From Xylogone sp. PMI_703 (taxonomy: Eukaryota > Ascomycota > Leotiomycetes), in NCBI GenBank assembly GCA_021399445.1, contig JAJTUQ010000005.1, positions 1,922,001 through 1,986,000 on the forward strand: a stretch of DNA of 64,000 nt. Reading direction: 5' to 3'. The translations under genes and the position numbers were made by a program. Under the pieces are notes generated by a model, which was not told the DNA's origin, searched no databases, and saw nothing but the letters and a program-made list of their open reading frames with translations. Positions within the stretch are counted from its first letter, which is position 1; each line of letters opens with the position of its first letter. Of this stretch, positions 9,285-23,158 are shown in pieces.

Positions 9285-12261
9285 CTATAGCTTATCGTAG
9301 TACTAAACAGATACGTTAGACCACACCACACCATTGTAAAGATTAATGAATAACTCACATTTTCATAGCCTGGAACTTCAACCTTGATACCTTTCCTCTT
9401 ACGCATTTCTTGTACAACTTGACCGACTTTCGAGGTTCCATCGAGAGGAGAACCTCCAGGAAGGATCTGCCAGTGATCGAACACTGATTGTGGGAAAGCC
9501 TGACCAGATGTGTTGGAACGCAGATCAGCGTTGAAGCCTGACTCTCAGTTAGCAAGAATATATAGCAAGGACAAAGAAAAGTAACTGACCGAAAGATTCC
9601 ATGACTGGAAGATAGGCCTTAATTGTGAATAGAGGAGTTCCAGGACGTTGCTCTTCATTGAAGACATGTCCTCTTCTTCGTGTGAGAACACCGTAGACAC
9701 CACCCATAGCGCTTTCAGGGACTTGAATCTCTACCAGGAAGACTGGCTCGAGAAGCGCTGGCTCAGCAAGGAGCGCCGATGCATACAAAACACGACGAGC
9801 TGTTGGAATGATTTGACCACCACCACGATGGATGGCATCAGCGTGTAAGGTGACATCCATGATGTTGAAGCGGACGGATCTCATCGGCTCCTCAGCAATT
9901 GGTCCTTCTCGAGTTGCCCATTGGAAACCAGAGACCACCGAGTCCTTAATTTCGTTCAAGTACTGAACAGCCTTGGTTTGGTCAACCAACAAGTTGGCAC
10001 CAGTGGTATCAGGACCAAAGCACCAAATCTTACGAGCGTCGGTGACATCCCATCCATGCTCATCAGCCAAGATACGTGCACGAGCCTTGAAATCATCACG
10101 AGGACTGATCTTGCCAGCCTCGATATCTTTAGAAAGCTCTTCCTCAAGAGGCTCTGCAATCATATAAAGTCTGTTGTGCTTGTTGGGGGACTTCGACAAG
10201 GCAGTCATTGAAGATTTGCCAGTAACGGTCTCACGGTAAGCGACAACTGGATCTGAAATACGGAGTGGAACACCAGCATGATCTTCCTGTATAGCTTTTA
10301 GCGATTGTTTGGTTTAAACATGTGGGGATCATACCTCCAAATCTTTCAAGCAGATTTCCAAGTGCAACTCACCAGCACCGGCGACGACGTGCTCACCAGA
10401 CTCATTGATGAGAGTCAAGACACAAGGATCCGACTTGGAGAGACGCTTAAGACCTTCGACGAGTTTGGGAAGATCTTGTGCATTCTTGACCTCAACAGAC
10501 CGTTGGACGACTGGGGAGACAGAGAATTTCATAACCTTAAGATTATGAGCAGTCTCACTTGTAGTGAGTGTTCCGGATTTCAACAAGAATTGATCGATAC
10601 CAACCAATCCAAGAATGTTACCAGCTGGGACATCATCAATCGGGTCGACCTTGCCACCCATCATAAGAACAGTACGTTGGATAGCCTTAATGAAAAGATC
10701 ATCCTTCTTGCCAGGGGTATAGTTAGGTCCCTGAATACGGACTTTCAAGCCAGATCGAACAGTACCAGCAAAAACACGACCGAAGGCATAGAAACGACCC
10801 TTGTCAGATGTTGGCACCATCTTGGAAACGTAAAGCATGAGGGGAGCCTTGGGATCACAGTCACGGATACCGATGCATGCTTCATCATCTGGAGGACCCT
10901 CGTAAAGAGTCTCTGCACGGTATTTCTGCGCAGTGACTGGAGATGGCAGATGCAAAATCATCATTTCCAGAAGTGCATCGGCTGCTGGAAGGAATGTTCG
11001 CATAACAACCTTGAGGAGCTGTTTTCCTTCCTTATCTCTGTCCTCCGAAGATAATTTGATATTAAGCTTTTCCATGAGTGTAGTAACCTTAAGAGTATTT
11101 TAGTTTGTATATACTTGCAACGAGGGATCCAATAAGAGGTGACAGTGATAGATAGTTACGAGAGTGCAGACATACCTCGTCTTTCTTGAAGTTCATCACA
11201 GCACCGAATATCCTGAAGATTGGGTCGAGGATGAACTGATTGAAAGCACGTTCCAATTGCTTACCCTCGTGGGTGCCCTTGTTAGTCCATTTCTTGGTGT
11301 GTGGGTTGAAGTAGTTGTCACCCTTTATTGATATGTTAGCAACCAAGCTAAGACTTGAGGGTGTTAGAAACAAACCCATAGTCGCTCCATCATCTTATTT
11401 CTGTCAACTCCGAATTTCTTGGCATATCGCTCTGCGAATTGTCTAACAGTGAATGCCCAGCCATGAAGACCAGATCCGAAAGCAACAGTTCCCTTATACG
11501 GATAAACTTGAACATCACCGAGAGTCTTATCGAAGTAAGTAGAGATAATAACGTTCACGGACTCGACAGTTCTTGAGAAAGATTGGTACAAATCCTCCTT
11601 TGAAACTTGTAACTCAAGAAGAGCTCGGTCGACCTTGTTGATGATAACCACAGGCTTGATACGCTCACCAAGAGCTTGTCGAAGAACGGTTTCAGTTTGT
11701 ACGCAAACACCTTCGATGGTATCAACTACGACAAGAGCACCATCGGTGACACGGAGGGCAGCAGTAACCTCAGAAGAGAAATCAACGTGACCTGGCGAAT
11801 CAATCAAATTGATCAAGAAGTCGCGGCCATCGGTCTTCTGGTTTACAATATCTTTCAAATCTTCATCTGAAGGAAGCTGTCCAAACAAGGATATCGCAGT
11901 TGACTTAATTGTAATGCCACGTTCTTGCTCATCAGCACGAGTATCGGTTGCACGAGCATCACCAGCTTTTCCCTGGGAGATGATTCCAGCTTTTGCGAGA
12001 AGAGAGTCGGTCAAGGTTGACTTTCCATGATCGACATGCGCAATGACGGACATGTTACGGACATTTGTAGGCTTGTCCATCAAAGCGCGGACCTCTTCAA
12101 TAGTAAAGCTACATGGACGGAGATGTCAGCAAATTCCGGTGCTATATCCGAACAGAGATTGCTCATTTGAGAGTTGATAAGATAGATAATATTCCATGGT
12201 ATTTGCAGAAGCACGATATTTGGAGATAAGTTGTAACGAAAGGTGCAACTTACTTGACCAT
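9285..12261 (-). CDS. EFT1: Translation elongation factor 2 (EF-2)
   Basis: Seven exons: 12261-12254, 12108-11376, 11322-11176, 11087-10335, 10286-9590, 9537-9359 and 9302-9285. The sum is 2535 nt, or 844 aa, the usual EF-2 length. EF-2 is the cytosolic GTPase that drives ribosomal translocation. G motifs are [28 protein letters not shown] and NKVD in exon 2. Exon 5 carries [11 protein letters not shown], whose second histidine is the residue modified to diphthamide. The protein ends YYDKL, encoded by an 18-nt last exon. The first exon codes only ATG GTC AA; the first intron (145 nt) is the longest. Introns 2-6 are 48-88 nt, all GT...AG. Every join keeps the expected EF-2 sequence, so the model is very secure. 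The gene is normally highly expressed. Confidence 0.97.
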
Positions 12262-12831
12262 GATGTCGGTGGGGTGCTTCAGAAATGAAGCTGATTAATG
12301 TAGGTTTTTCTTTTGACGCCTGAGCGTGATGTCGATGTGATACTCAATAGCGGGGTACAGATCCCACTAGAGTATATATCTACCTATAATGACCTGGAGA
12401 GTCCAGGACAGAAGAGATAGGCGACACAGAAAGCTGATAAATTGTGATGGAAAAGAAAAAGATTGATGGGTGAGATCAGTAGGTCCGAGTGAAGAGAAAC
12501 GGTGGGGTGGCGGGACATAGAGGGGTGATACGGGAGCCCTTACTAACTATAAGCGCAACTTTCCAATAGCAGGGCTCGAGCCCCAAAGACAGGCGATGAC
12601 AAAACAGGTAAGATCCGTATCCGCTAGCTGCTGCAAACTAGTGTAATTGTTATCTGATTTGTGGTGTAAATAATATGTTGTGTATAACGTAAAGCAAGTC
12701 CTAGATCATTAACCTGGGTATTAATTATATATCTAACTAGTTAAACAATCCGAAGCTGAACACACTTAGTAGACCCCAACACCCAATACAACGCAACAGC
12801 TTATTCTTATGACTATATCACAAGGGTTGGA
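12262..12831. other. EF-2 promoter region
   Basis: About 570 bases upstream of the EF-2 start and downstream of the CSF1 stop codon, both on the minus strand. It should contain the EF-2 promoter. I identified no specific element and no coding sequence. Confidence 0.5.
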
Positions 12832-15800
12832 TTATGAGGTTCCTAAGATCTTTGCATAGGCATCTTCAACTTCGGTTACCAATTCCAGTAGGGTCACAAT
12901 AATAATCTGGTGTGTTAGATCGGGTAACTTTTGGGGGGATAATCCAATCCATTCCAAGGGAGGTGTTGCTTCACCCATATCCCGGAGCTGGGGAGTCTCG
13001 ATTATAGGTGGCTCCAAAGCAGTATAATTATATCTGGACTGAGGAACGTTAACCTCTGCAGTGATCTTCCGCTGTTCTCCACTATGACCATCCTTCTCTT
13101 TCTCGTCCGGTACCCCAGTGATTTTGACTGCAGATGGAGGTAGCGGCTTCCCTAATATTTGAGCAAGAGCTTTAGAATGGGCTGCCCACATGCTTCGTAT
13201 GTAACTGATCCGAGAGTAATTCCATCCAACTTCAACCTTGCCCTCGAAAGAACTCTTGAATATGTAGTCGATATGGTTAGATTCAGGAATTTGCCATGTT
13301 TCCATAGTTGCTTGCAGCCTTGGTACTTTTAGAATAGTTCCTCCACGAGAGCCAGTGGCACTGTTGACAACATCTTCAACCGAGATATCACCAACAGATT
13401 TGGGTAGATCTGCACTTTTGACACCAGCTAAGCCAATTCGAAGCTGGCCTAGAGTAAGGCCGAGAATACTATGGATTTTGTTGGTATCCATGGCTACAGC
13501 GAAACGAGCTTGTGCATTTAGTGCTTCTAGTTTGAAGACTTGATGATCGGAAAATGTATTGGGGAAAACGCCGAGGTTGAGTGCTTTTAGTGTAACGATC
13601 ACATCGGTTTGCAAAGATATTGGAGGCCCCGATGTTTTGCCCTCTGTTGCTGAGATGGCGGGATCTTTAGGTCGAGCAGATGGCGAGTGAACGGAAGATT
13701 TGCGTCGCATGAATTTTTCTATTTCGGAAAGTGAGGACTCATAATTAGATTTCTTCTCTTGGGCAAGTCGTAAAAATGCCTGGTATAGAGCAAAACCTTG
13801 AGCAGCAGACGTGGTTGTACAAAAGACTTGGACAGCCTCCCCATCCAATACCGCAACAAGACGATCAGATTTTGCAGTCAGACCATTGTGTACGTTGTAC
13901 ATGAGAAAATCAAACGAGGTTACGTCTGCCACTAAGAATGCTTGATAGTCGAAGCTGATCTTAGCTCGTAGCTGGCTAAAGCCTAATGAAGCCTGTACCA
14001 GAGGTGTCTGACTTGAAGATTGTCCACGAGCCGGCCACTGTATTGAGGTGCGTATCTTAAACCCCTGCAACGATACAAACCCACTCATTCTTCCAGTGCA
14101 ATCGACTCCAATTTTATCGAAACCCAGGCAGAGATTCTGTTCCCAATCTGAGGTCTTCTTCGATGAGATCCAAAACTTTGATATCATGAAGGATGGCTTT
14201 CCGATAGAGGGGCCCAAATCCAACTGCAAGTCTATGGCCGCAATTGACACTGTGGCATTCCATGGGAATGCACTAGTAGCTGCTACTTCCTGATATCTTT
14301 GGACAAGGATAGAAGACGACTGTGATTTGAGAGGAGGTGGTCGGGAGGTGCCTACAGCTTCTTGCGCATTCGATGGCATCCAAATTTCTCGGAAAAGCAG
14401 AAAGTCCTGCAGCTGCTTTGCATTTATTAGGACCTTCACTGGACAGATATTCAAGATTGTTGAGATGCCACTAGTTCCGCTCACATGTTTACTGTTCAAC
14501 AGTGACAGGAAAATAGAATCCACTTCGAAACTGCCGGTGGATTCTCTGGAGTAAACATGCTGGACGGAAGCCTGCAACCTTGTGCAAACAGCTGATATAG
14601 CGAAAAAATGACCATGTTCTACCGAGCGTACAGTGTTCACTGTCATATATATATTGTCAAATCGAGCAGTTGCAGCAACACGTGCTATCGGCTGGCAGCT
14701 AAGACTGAATTCTTGCCTGCAGATTCGGATCCCCAGGTTCAACTTTGTTCGGCCAAGTACTGCACTTGGGTCTGCCGTTAATATGTTGTCTTCTTCAGAG
14801 GTTATATATTTTTGTGGAGATTTCTTAATTGGCGGCTTCTCAGCTTCATCTCCCTCACTGACAACTTCTTTTATACTTGAAGATATCTCCAGAATAAGAG
14901 GAACCACAGAAGGGTACAAGATATTAGAAGAGGCATCTACTTTGATTTCTGCATTTAAGGAAGGTTCCTCAAGTTCGTGATCTCTGTATTCCACTTTCCA
15001 TGCTAGGCCTGGTGCTCGAAGAACAGTAGTACTGTTTGTTTCTGTGTCGATGAACCTGCCATACTTCGCTAGTTGAGTTATTTTGCTGCTATTTACCTTG
15101 GCAGTGTCTGGAGATGGTTCGTTCATCATCTTCCCAGACAAATGAACTATCGCACCGGCGAAGTCCGCATCGATTAGCAATGACTCTATTCGTTGTGAAC
15201 CAAAAAATGGTTGGCGGCGCTTATTGGGAGATTCAGGTGATGCATCGGTAGACCACGTTACTGCTGCAAGGCGCATCTTTTCTACGGCAGAGCTTATTGA
15301 CCGCTGAAGTTTCATAGCAGGGATCATAAACTGGGACGTCAGACGAATATCTAGAGACTTCCCAGCAGCCTGGAAAGCTAGACGGCTAGTTTCCGGAGTG
15401 GAAACATAGCCGACATTGAATATAATCTCTGGTAGGAGAGCGGAATTCAAGCTTCTCTCGGATTTCTCAGCAAGGGATGGTACCATTTGCAGCTGAAGGT
15501 CTTCAATAGTCAGCCTGGCAGCATTCTCTTTTCTCTTTGAAAGATCGACACGCTTAATAGAGAAAACCAGGTCTTCTGCTTCTGAATCATTTGGTTGATG
15601 CTTCTCGCGGCTTCCAATGAGCCAGCTCACTTGAATCCGTAAGAACTCTAGGGAGTACATATTGGTAAACATATCCGCGGAAGTCGAACAGCTACTATGA
15701 TTGTCTTTTTGATCGACTTTGTATTGGGGCTTTGGTCTCCGCAATTTGCGCAGATATTGCCTTTCCCGAGACAAATCCAGGTCCTTGATCTTATTCTGTA

Positions 15801-18800
15801 AATGTCCAATCACATCTATGATAGTAGGGGCCGTTTCTGCGAAAAGATTTATTTCTAAACCGTCACTTCTCAGATGGAAAGATCGGATATCATCACCAGA
15901 CCCGTTCTTGGAGGTTGCGTGTAAAAATGCCATGAATGTGACATTCCCACAGGATTCCATCTTTCCTTCACCAAATCGAGATAGGTCTATAGTGATATGT
16001 CTCAAACCCACGCGAATTTCAGGGAGCGTAAAAGTTGGCCCGGCCTGCTCTAGTCTATTTGCAACCAGAACCTGTACGGTTCCAAGGTTGAATGTAAGCC
16101 TGGCTGTCTTATGCATTTCTTGAATTGTATCAGAATTTGCAGACACAGAAAGCCCAGCGAGGGTTAAATGAGCATCATACACCAGCCTTTTATTATCCTT
16201 AGAATTAGATGTACTGGCAGGACCATAGATATTATTCAGATGAAGCTGGATTGTCTGAATATCATCTTTCGCATCCGCAATCACGCTCAATATCTCAGGT
16301 CTGTTAACCGTGGTTAGGAGACTATGAATTGCCGTAGCATCAAATTCAATCGGTTCAATCGAAGTAAAAAGTGATATCACAGTTTCATCTGCAGTCGTAT
16401 GGGCAGTAATACGGCCATTGGTGGAAGGAAATTGTAAAAGCGAGATACTCTGAGCCTTGCTTCCAACAATACTCAAGAAATTGTGCGTGTTCTCTTTAAC
16501 ATCAAAATCAAAGGTAATATCGGACTCTGGATGCGCTTCGATCGATGCTCGAGCTACAACACCGGATATCGTATACGCTAAGGAATGTAATAATGGTATG
16601 GTTATATGATACATATCCAAAAACATAGCGATGTCAATACGGTTTATAGCATGAACTGACTCCTGCTTACCGCCTGATTGCGGCTGGTTCGAATTCCGAG
16701 TTGGCATCGAGTTCCTCAAGCGCTCAATTTGGGCTAGCTCATCGCCAATAATAACGTCAAATATCTCAATCAAGGCCTGTATATCTTGGAGAACGTTGAA
16801 TGATAGTTGTTGACAGTTAGCAGCCAGTTTCGCGACGCGCTGGGGTGCCGAATTAATAGAGTGATATTCAATCGAGCCATAAATGCTCGGATACCGGAGT
16901 TGAAATACTGTTAACTCTTGTGAACGACTTCGCATTTTGGATGTGGCCGAGTCAGCAGCAATTATTAGACTCGTAGTCTGTCCCCTTGGGTTGTTGGTAT
17001 CTTCCTCCATTACAAAGGATGTCTTCAATCCCTGACCAGTAGAAACAGCTCTAACATTAATAGTATCGAATATGATAGACCCATGATCTGTTCCTACGAC
17101 CACTTGTAGAGTGGACTTCGAGAAAGTAATTCCCGATTCATTATTAGCACGAGGAATAGCACGTTCGGTTTCTAGAGGTTGTTGGCTATAAAGATTTAAG
17201 AGATCTTGCGTTAACTCGTAGAGCTCCCAGTTAAGCTTAACTGAGACGTCCAAGAAAAATATCTCCAGGACTGTGGACTGGAAACCTCCAGATCTCCCAC
17301 GAGGTCCGGTGTCAGGATTTGGGAGTTTGGACTCGATAACTAACGACAAATTTGCATCGGAAAGCGATATCTCATTTTGTTTGGGACCTGGATCAAGTGT
17401 AACCCTTAAAAGTTTGGTCCGTAAATATACTCTCATAGATTTCGGCCTTTCCAAATCCACAGGGTTACGAGGCCTGGCGCCATAAATTTTTTCCATGACA
17501 AGGCAGGCTTCCAAATTATTTAGATCCCAACTCCGCCACTGATCGAAACCATGAATTACCCTTTTCTGCGCATCCTCAGGGAGAGGCTCTGTATTTCTCA
17601 AGCAACGCATCGTAATGTCTTGTTGAATTGCGGGATCAAGACTGTCATACATGTGGTGAAGTCGAGAGATGACTTTCCAAGAGTCACTTGTTCGGAGATG
17701 GTCAGAGGCAGAACGAAGAACATAGCTGGGTCTGGTTAGGAACAAGGGGTCTGCAGCCTGCTGACCAGCTGTTGCAAGGATATAAGTAAATAACTGAAGA
17801 CGTCTATGCTCTTCCGCAGTTAAAGAAGAAAATAGATTATCTACACTGCTTACAAGCATATTAGTGCGATGGAGTAGGGAGGCCAGGTATTCGATCTTCC
17901 GACTTATTGCAGTGGTCTCGATAGACTTGAATGTGATGTCAGCTAGTGTCTCCTTACTTGTCGCAATCCAGAACACGACATCTTTGACGAGACATCTTAT
18001 GGCAGCGTGCGGATCACTGGTGTTGTCAAGCCGCTCTTTGGCTGAAAGGCTCATCGATGATAGTTTAATATGTATAGTTGAAGATTGTTTTGCTTCATAT
18101 TCCTCTCGAGGTTCAGAAGATATCGCTTCAGATCTCGTGGATACTCCGAGCCCCGAAAGTGTGAGATCATACTGGTCGATCATGATATGGTCAGGAGATG
18201 ATAGGTCATCCGTTGTTGAGGGGTTTAAAAACCGAAAGCTTATACCAGGGGATAGTATGCTCATATCTACTACTTTTCCTCTCGTCATCTTTTGCTTATT
18301 CTTAGAAAACACATCATCCATGGCTCCCATTTGAAGATCATCCAACATGTCGACAGGGTCCACTGGTTGTATAGCTTTCAATAGATCGGCAACTGCGTTA
18401 ACAGCCCTTGGACAAAAGAATGCGGCAATACCGACTGGGAGCTCTATGATGAGGCTTGAGTGGAGCATTTGTTCATTGACTGGGTCTGGTCTTATATCTT
18501 CAAGAGAAAGATAATTGATTTTCGAGTTAGAGTCACGACCAGTATCTTGCGGTAATGGAGGCAGATCAATCGTTTCTAGTTCTATATCCTCAAGAGGAAA
18601 GTGCGGTGCTATATACGAACTTGAGAATGTGACTATTGATGGCTGTGAGGTTTTGAATTCTCCGACAGTGCTATGGAAAGAAGAACGATGACTGGTGGAG
18701 GTTGATAAATTGAAAGGAATAGGGCGATCCAAGGCCGAAGACTTGTATGACTTTCCAGACCTGGAAGTGCTATCAGTTTGTTCTCTTCGTGACATATTAC

Positions 18801-21800
18801 TACGTTGGCGGATGATACTCCTGCTACTTTTCCTACTAGAATTGGAGGATAGGAAGGAGCTTTTGTGTTTTAGACTCCTAGCACTGCGTTGTGAAGATGA
18901 ATCTATCTGACTTGTCTCGTCACTGGATGGAGTATAATCGCGTCGAAGCGGTAGCGGTAGCGGAGGGGCATGCATCGCGGGCTCATCCACTATATCCGGA
19001 CTGATCTGTTGAAGAAGGTATGGATGGAGAAGAAAATCAGCCCTTCGTGTTCTCTGGTCATGGCGTCTGATGTGCTCTTGTTGTAGGGTACGGTTATCAG
19101 TGAAAGCAGAGTTTCTGATTATCATCGTAAATGAGACTCCAGATTTAACAAAAGCATGCGTCGCAACAGAGCTGTGGTTCCTTGCCCTATGCCGAGATGC
19201 CGATTCAGCATCAACGCACCCTAGGTGGATATTTGGAATCTGTAAAATGAGCTTCTTGGAGTAGTGAGAACCGGCCCAGTCATTGAATGCTAAGGCGATA
19301 TTTCCTGTTGCTAGCATAAACGCCGATTCATCCACATGCAACCAGATCTTAACGGAACTAACAGATGCTCGAAGAAATGTCACATCATTCAGTATAATCT
19401 CCGATATGGAAGGTAGTGCATTCTCATCATCATCAAAAGAGAACGCAAAGCACTTCCCACCAAGCATGAGCCCCTGAAGGAAATCGGCAGTAATCTCTCC
19501 ACTTATGGAACCAACTTCAAAATCCCAATTACAAACGTATGTTGGCTCTGTCGGTGGTAAGCCGAAAAGACGGTTCCCCGAAATGGTTAAACCATCCACA
19601 AAAAGCTGTGTTGGGCCAACTGAGCTGTTACTTTCCTCATCATCTACATTCTGAGAAAATGCTAATGTGCTGAAAAGCACTTCTAGTTCCATAAAGTAGT
19701 TGGTAAAACGAAGATCCGCCGTGAGGCCTGCAGTCTCAATGCGAGTATGTCGTTTTGCAGAATAGAGGTTCGATGGTAAAATAATATTTGGTTCCTCGGC
19801 GGATATACTCAGTATTACGTCTAAATCATTAGACTTCTTATGAGGCTGCGTGACTGAGTTTTCACGCTGCCCATCTCTTTTGTTCCGGAGGACTTCCTGG
19901 TACTCCTCAAGAGTCTTGAAATGGATGTCTTCACCGAAGTAGTTATCTTTGATCTTGAGGAAATACCTTATCACAAACCCATATAATGTTACACTAGGGG
20001 AATGGCCGCGAATGTCTAGAAATAAAATATCGGTATTGCTGGGGGAGGTAGAAGCACAATACTGGTAATCCCCTTTTATTGCTAAAGATCTCAATTGCGC
20101 CACGGTTGTAGATCTCATGAATGTCGCCTGTGTGTTCCATGGAGGCACCTGTAGTCTGATACCGCCGTGATACATATCTGTTGTAAAAGAAATAGTATTC
20201 CGATGGGGACGATAATTATCCATCGGTATGAGAATGTCTGCCATCAAAGAGGCACCAAAAATTATTAAGAAGGTGTTGTCATCGAAGTCAGAAGGATTAT
20301 TAATAATGTTAGAATCGTTGACATTAAAATATAACTTGAAGTCATCCAATTTTGTGTTGATGGAATACTGGAACGGTGAAAAGGTAAGATAATCCGGTGG
20401 TGGGCCGCTAGCCCAGTCATCTATGAGATCTGTGAGCAGGAATATGTGTTCACGTAGGAGATAAAGCTCAAGTGCATCGCTCTGAATATCAAATTTCCAA
20501 GAACGTAAGCCGTTCCACTTGAGCGGATTAGATAGATCGCAATCAATATGAGTATGGGCCGAGTGCCATAATAGACCATGGTTGACGCTCGTAGTAATTT
20601 CTGTCCTCGGAAAGTCTAATTCAAGTCTATTAGAAAACCCAGACCACCCTGGAACCATATCCATAGAATACGCCACTGTGGCATTTGCGGCGACTTTTAT
20701 ATCTAGCCATCCGAAAGGGCGGATCTCAGGACCTGAATTCAGTTTGTCTGCCTTTCTCTTGCGTCCTCGACCACTCCTTTTTTGGTCGCTCTGCCGGCCT
20801 TCTGCTGTATCTGCTTGTTTCATCCATTTCCAGTTCTTTGATTCTTCACGAATCGGAATGCGAAGTGTTATCTCATCTTCAAATTCTATATAGAGCTTGA
20901 ATTCTGTTGCTACTCGAAGTTGTCCCGGGGAGAGAGGTTTAGAGGGAACTGCGTCTTTGCAGAGACTTGGAAAAAACACCTTTTGAAGGTCTGCACGTTG
21001 TCTATCTGCCCAAGGCCCGTAATTGATCATTCCACCTTTGAAGGATAAATTGATACCCCATTCCGGCGATTTATCCCCGTTGATATTAGGTATTACCCGG
21101 TCAGATTCTGAGTCTGATATATCGTTCGCGGATAAGACGTTGCCGGCAACATCCCAGTAGAAAACCATGCTGGCTTCCGGGCTGTCAACAATTGTAGAAA
21201 CGGTGGCATATTCAATCCCGGACCACTTAGCTTTATCATCATGTTCCCCTTCATCGATGTATCGAGGAAGTCCTTGCCAACCACTGCCGGCCACCTGGGT
21301 AGTTTCTCGGGATTGGTCTTCCACAGTAGAAGACGATACACTCGTAACAGAGCCTTTATAGTAAGGTATTAATCTCTGTAGTTGCGACCACGCCTTTCTC
21401 CTCTGGTGATGGAAGAAAGACTTGGCCGGAAAGCGCGCTCTGTCCTGATCTGACAGCTCTGCGATGCCGCGGCCGGCCCGAGAAGCGGCGGTTGACTGAT
21501 CCTCTTTATAATCATCATTTGGCTTTATTTGTATGACAGGATGCTCAAATCGAAAGTTTATCAGCTGCTTATACTGATCCAGATGAGATGATCGTGCCGC
21601 ATCAATTTCTCCGTATGCCTTTTCTACCTTAGTTATAAGAACGCTCTTCGTATTTTCGTTACCAAGGACAACTGCAGCTTTAGAGCATTCAATATGGAGG
21701 GGGAGAAAGCGAAGAATAAAGGCTTGATCAGCATCGGTGGAATTTTGGTGATCATCAGTATTGTCTTCTGTCCTAGACGTTGATAGGAACTGTGAATTAT

Positions 21801-22609
21801 ACCCTTCATTCTCCAGTTCAGGATCCTTAGAACTCGCATCCTGATTACCGTCTTCATTCACGGATTGCTCTTTTTCGAGGACATCACTTGAGGTATGTCT
21901 AGCAGAAATGGACAATCTAGCTTTGCTGTCATTCTTCAAAACCTTTTCAGCATCACTTCCAAGCATTCCAGTCACAATCGCATCATATGCGGCACTTCGG
22001 TTGTAGACAAACCATTCCGCTCCAGTTAATGTGACGTTGAGACGATGCGATAACCGCCTAGGGTTGGTAGTCTCTTCTGTTTCTTCCTTTTCCACATTTT
22101 TGCTACTTTTGCTATTTGACTGTGGATTCTTTGTAGCCCCTTTTAATTCCGCGTTATGACTTGAGTCAAGATTCAGTTCTTTGACGTTTCTGTACCAATA
22201 ACACCACGTAACGTAGCCACTGTGAATGAGAATCGTTTCATTGTTGCCGTGATACCTCAACCCTTTGAAAAAAACTCGGCCGCCTAACAGAGAAATCTGT
22301 AATGCCTGGACGTCTATGTAAATACGGTATCGGTGCCATGTCCATGCTCGAAGGCCGTATGATACAAGAGTCGCAAAGAGACGGTTGAAGTAAAAGAGAA
22401 AGAAGAGAGTTCTTATTTTCATTAGAAACTTGATCGTTATGTATCTTGAATGAATTAACTCACAATATTCCACAGACTAGTAGTTCGACAAGATAGACCC
22501 TGTATTGATGTTAGCTCCAGAACACTTCTGAGCCTGCTGTATTCATTCACCAATTGAAATCAAAGTCTGTCCTCAGTGGGTTTGCAGTCAAGCCCCCCTG
22601 GTTTGACAT
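12832..22609 (-). CDS. CSF1: CSF1 bridge-like lipid transfer protein
   Basis: Three exons: 22609-22551, 22499-22464 (36 nt) and 22411-12832 (9580 nt); predicted 3224 aa. Spliced, the N-terminus reads MSNQGGLTANPLRTDFDFNW followed by a hydrophobic anchor VYLVELLVCGILTLFFLFYF (about 21-40). It then runs into the conserved Csf1 start (TWHRYRIYIDVQAL, LLGGRVFFKGLRYHG). Csf1/BLTP1 proteins are rod-like bridges anchored in the ER that move phospholipids between membranes; yeast csf1 mutants are cold-sensitive for fermentation. A Ser/Arg-rich low-complexity segment lies near residues 1190-1250. Without the two upstream exons the frame would start at 22473 and lack half of the anchor. The first intron has a GCTAAC branch site. 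Length agrees with filamentous fungal Csf1, somewhat longer than the yeast protein. Confidence 0.95.
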
Positions 22610-23158
22610 CTTCTCGCGGCCGAGATAATCCTATATCATATCGCAGTTCATTTTGAGTTTATAACTCCCATTCATCTCAAGCAAGTGGAGCGCCACTATT
22701 ACTCCACTAAGCTCTGCGCAACAAATAGAAGGAAATCTTCGAGTGTAGTTTTCACTTAGGTCGTCCAGTAGTACAAATTTCGGTAGCCATAGAAGTTATG
22801 CAAAGCGTATGCAAAGCGTATGCACTTCATGTGTTATTGTAACTCATACAGCACCTCCGTAGCGATGCTGCACTTGATGGGAGCTCCAGCAAGCCGATAC
22901 GGTGGCTCGAGTGGCGCTAGCCGAATTTGGAACATTATCATAGACGCCGCGCTACAGATATCATCATATTTCTAGCTTGTTCAGACAGCATATTCAGATA
23001 CCATTTTTGAAAATTGTCGTGAAGCTGGAGTTTGCTCAACCATGAGATTATATCCTACAGCTATTGTTTCTTGCCATTCTTGACGCTTCCGGCAAGCTTA
23101 GACATTTTGTCCCGACGCGTCACCTGGAATAGCCTCCAGCACCAGCTGTTCTTGGAGG
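22610..23158. promoter_or_regulatory. Divergent promoter region CSF1 / TMEM184
   Basis: About 550 bases between the divergent starts of CSF1 (22609, -) and the TMEM184-type gene (23159, +). It contains an 11-nt direct repeat at 22798-22823. Otherwise I see no coding sequence. Confidence 0.5.
22798..22823. repeat. Short tandem repeat, 11-nt unit
   Basis: The unit ATGCAAAGCGT is present twice, followed by a partial third copy (ATGC). It lies in the intergenic region shared by CSF1 and the TMEM184-type gene, about 190 bases upstream of the CSF1 start. Confidence 0.8.

Noticed and set aside
10305..11054. Plus-strand open frame of 249 codons
   Set aside because: It lies exactly antisense to a coding exon of EF-2, which is certain. 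The frame is open because of codon bias on the other strand and has no domain.
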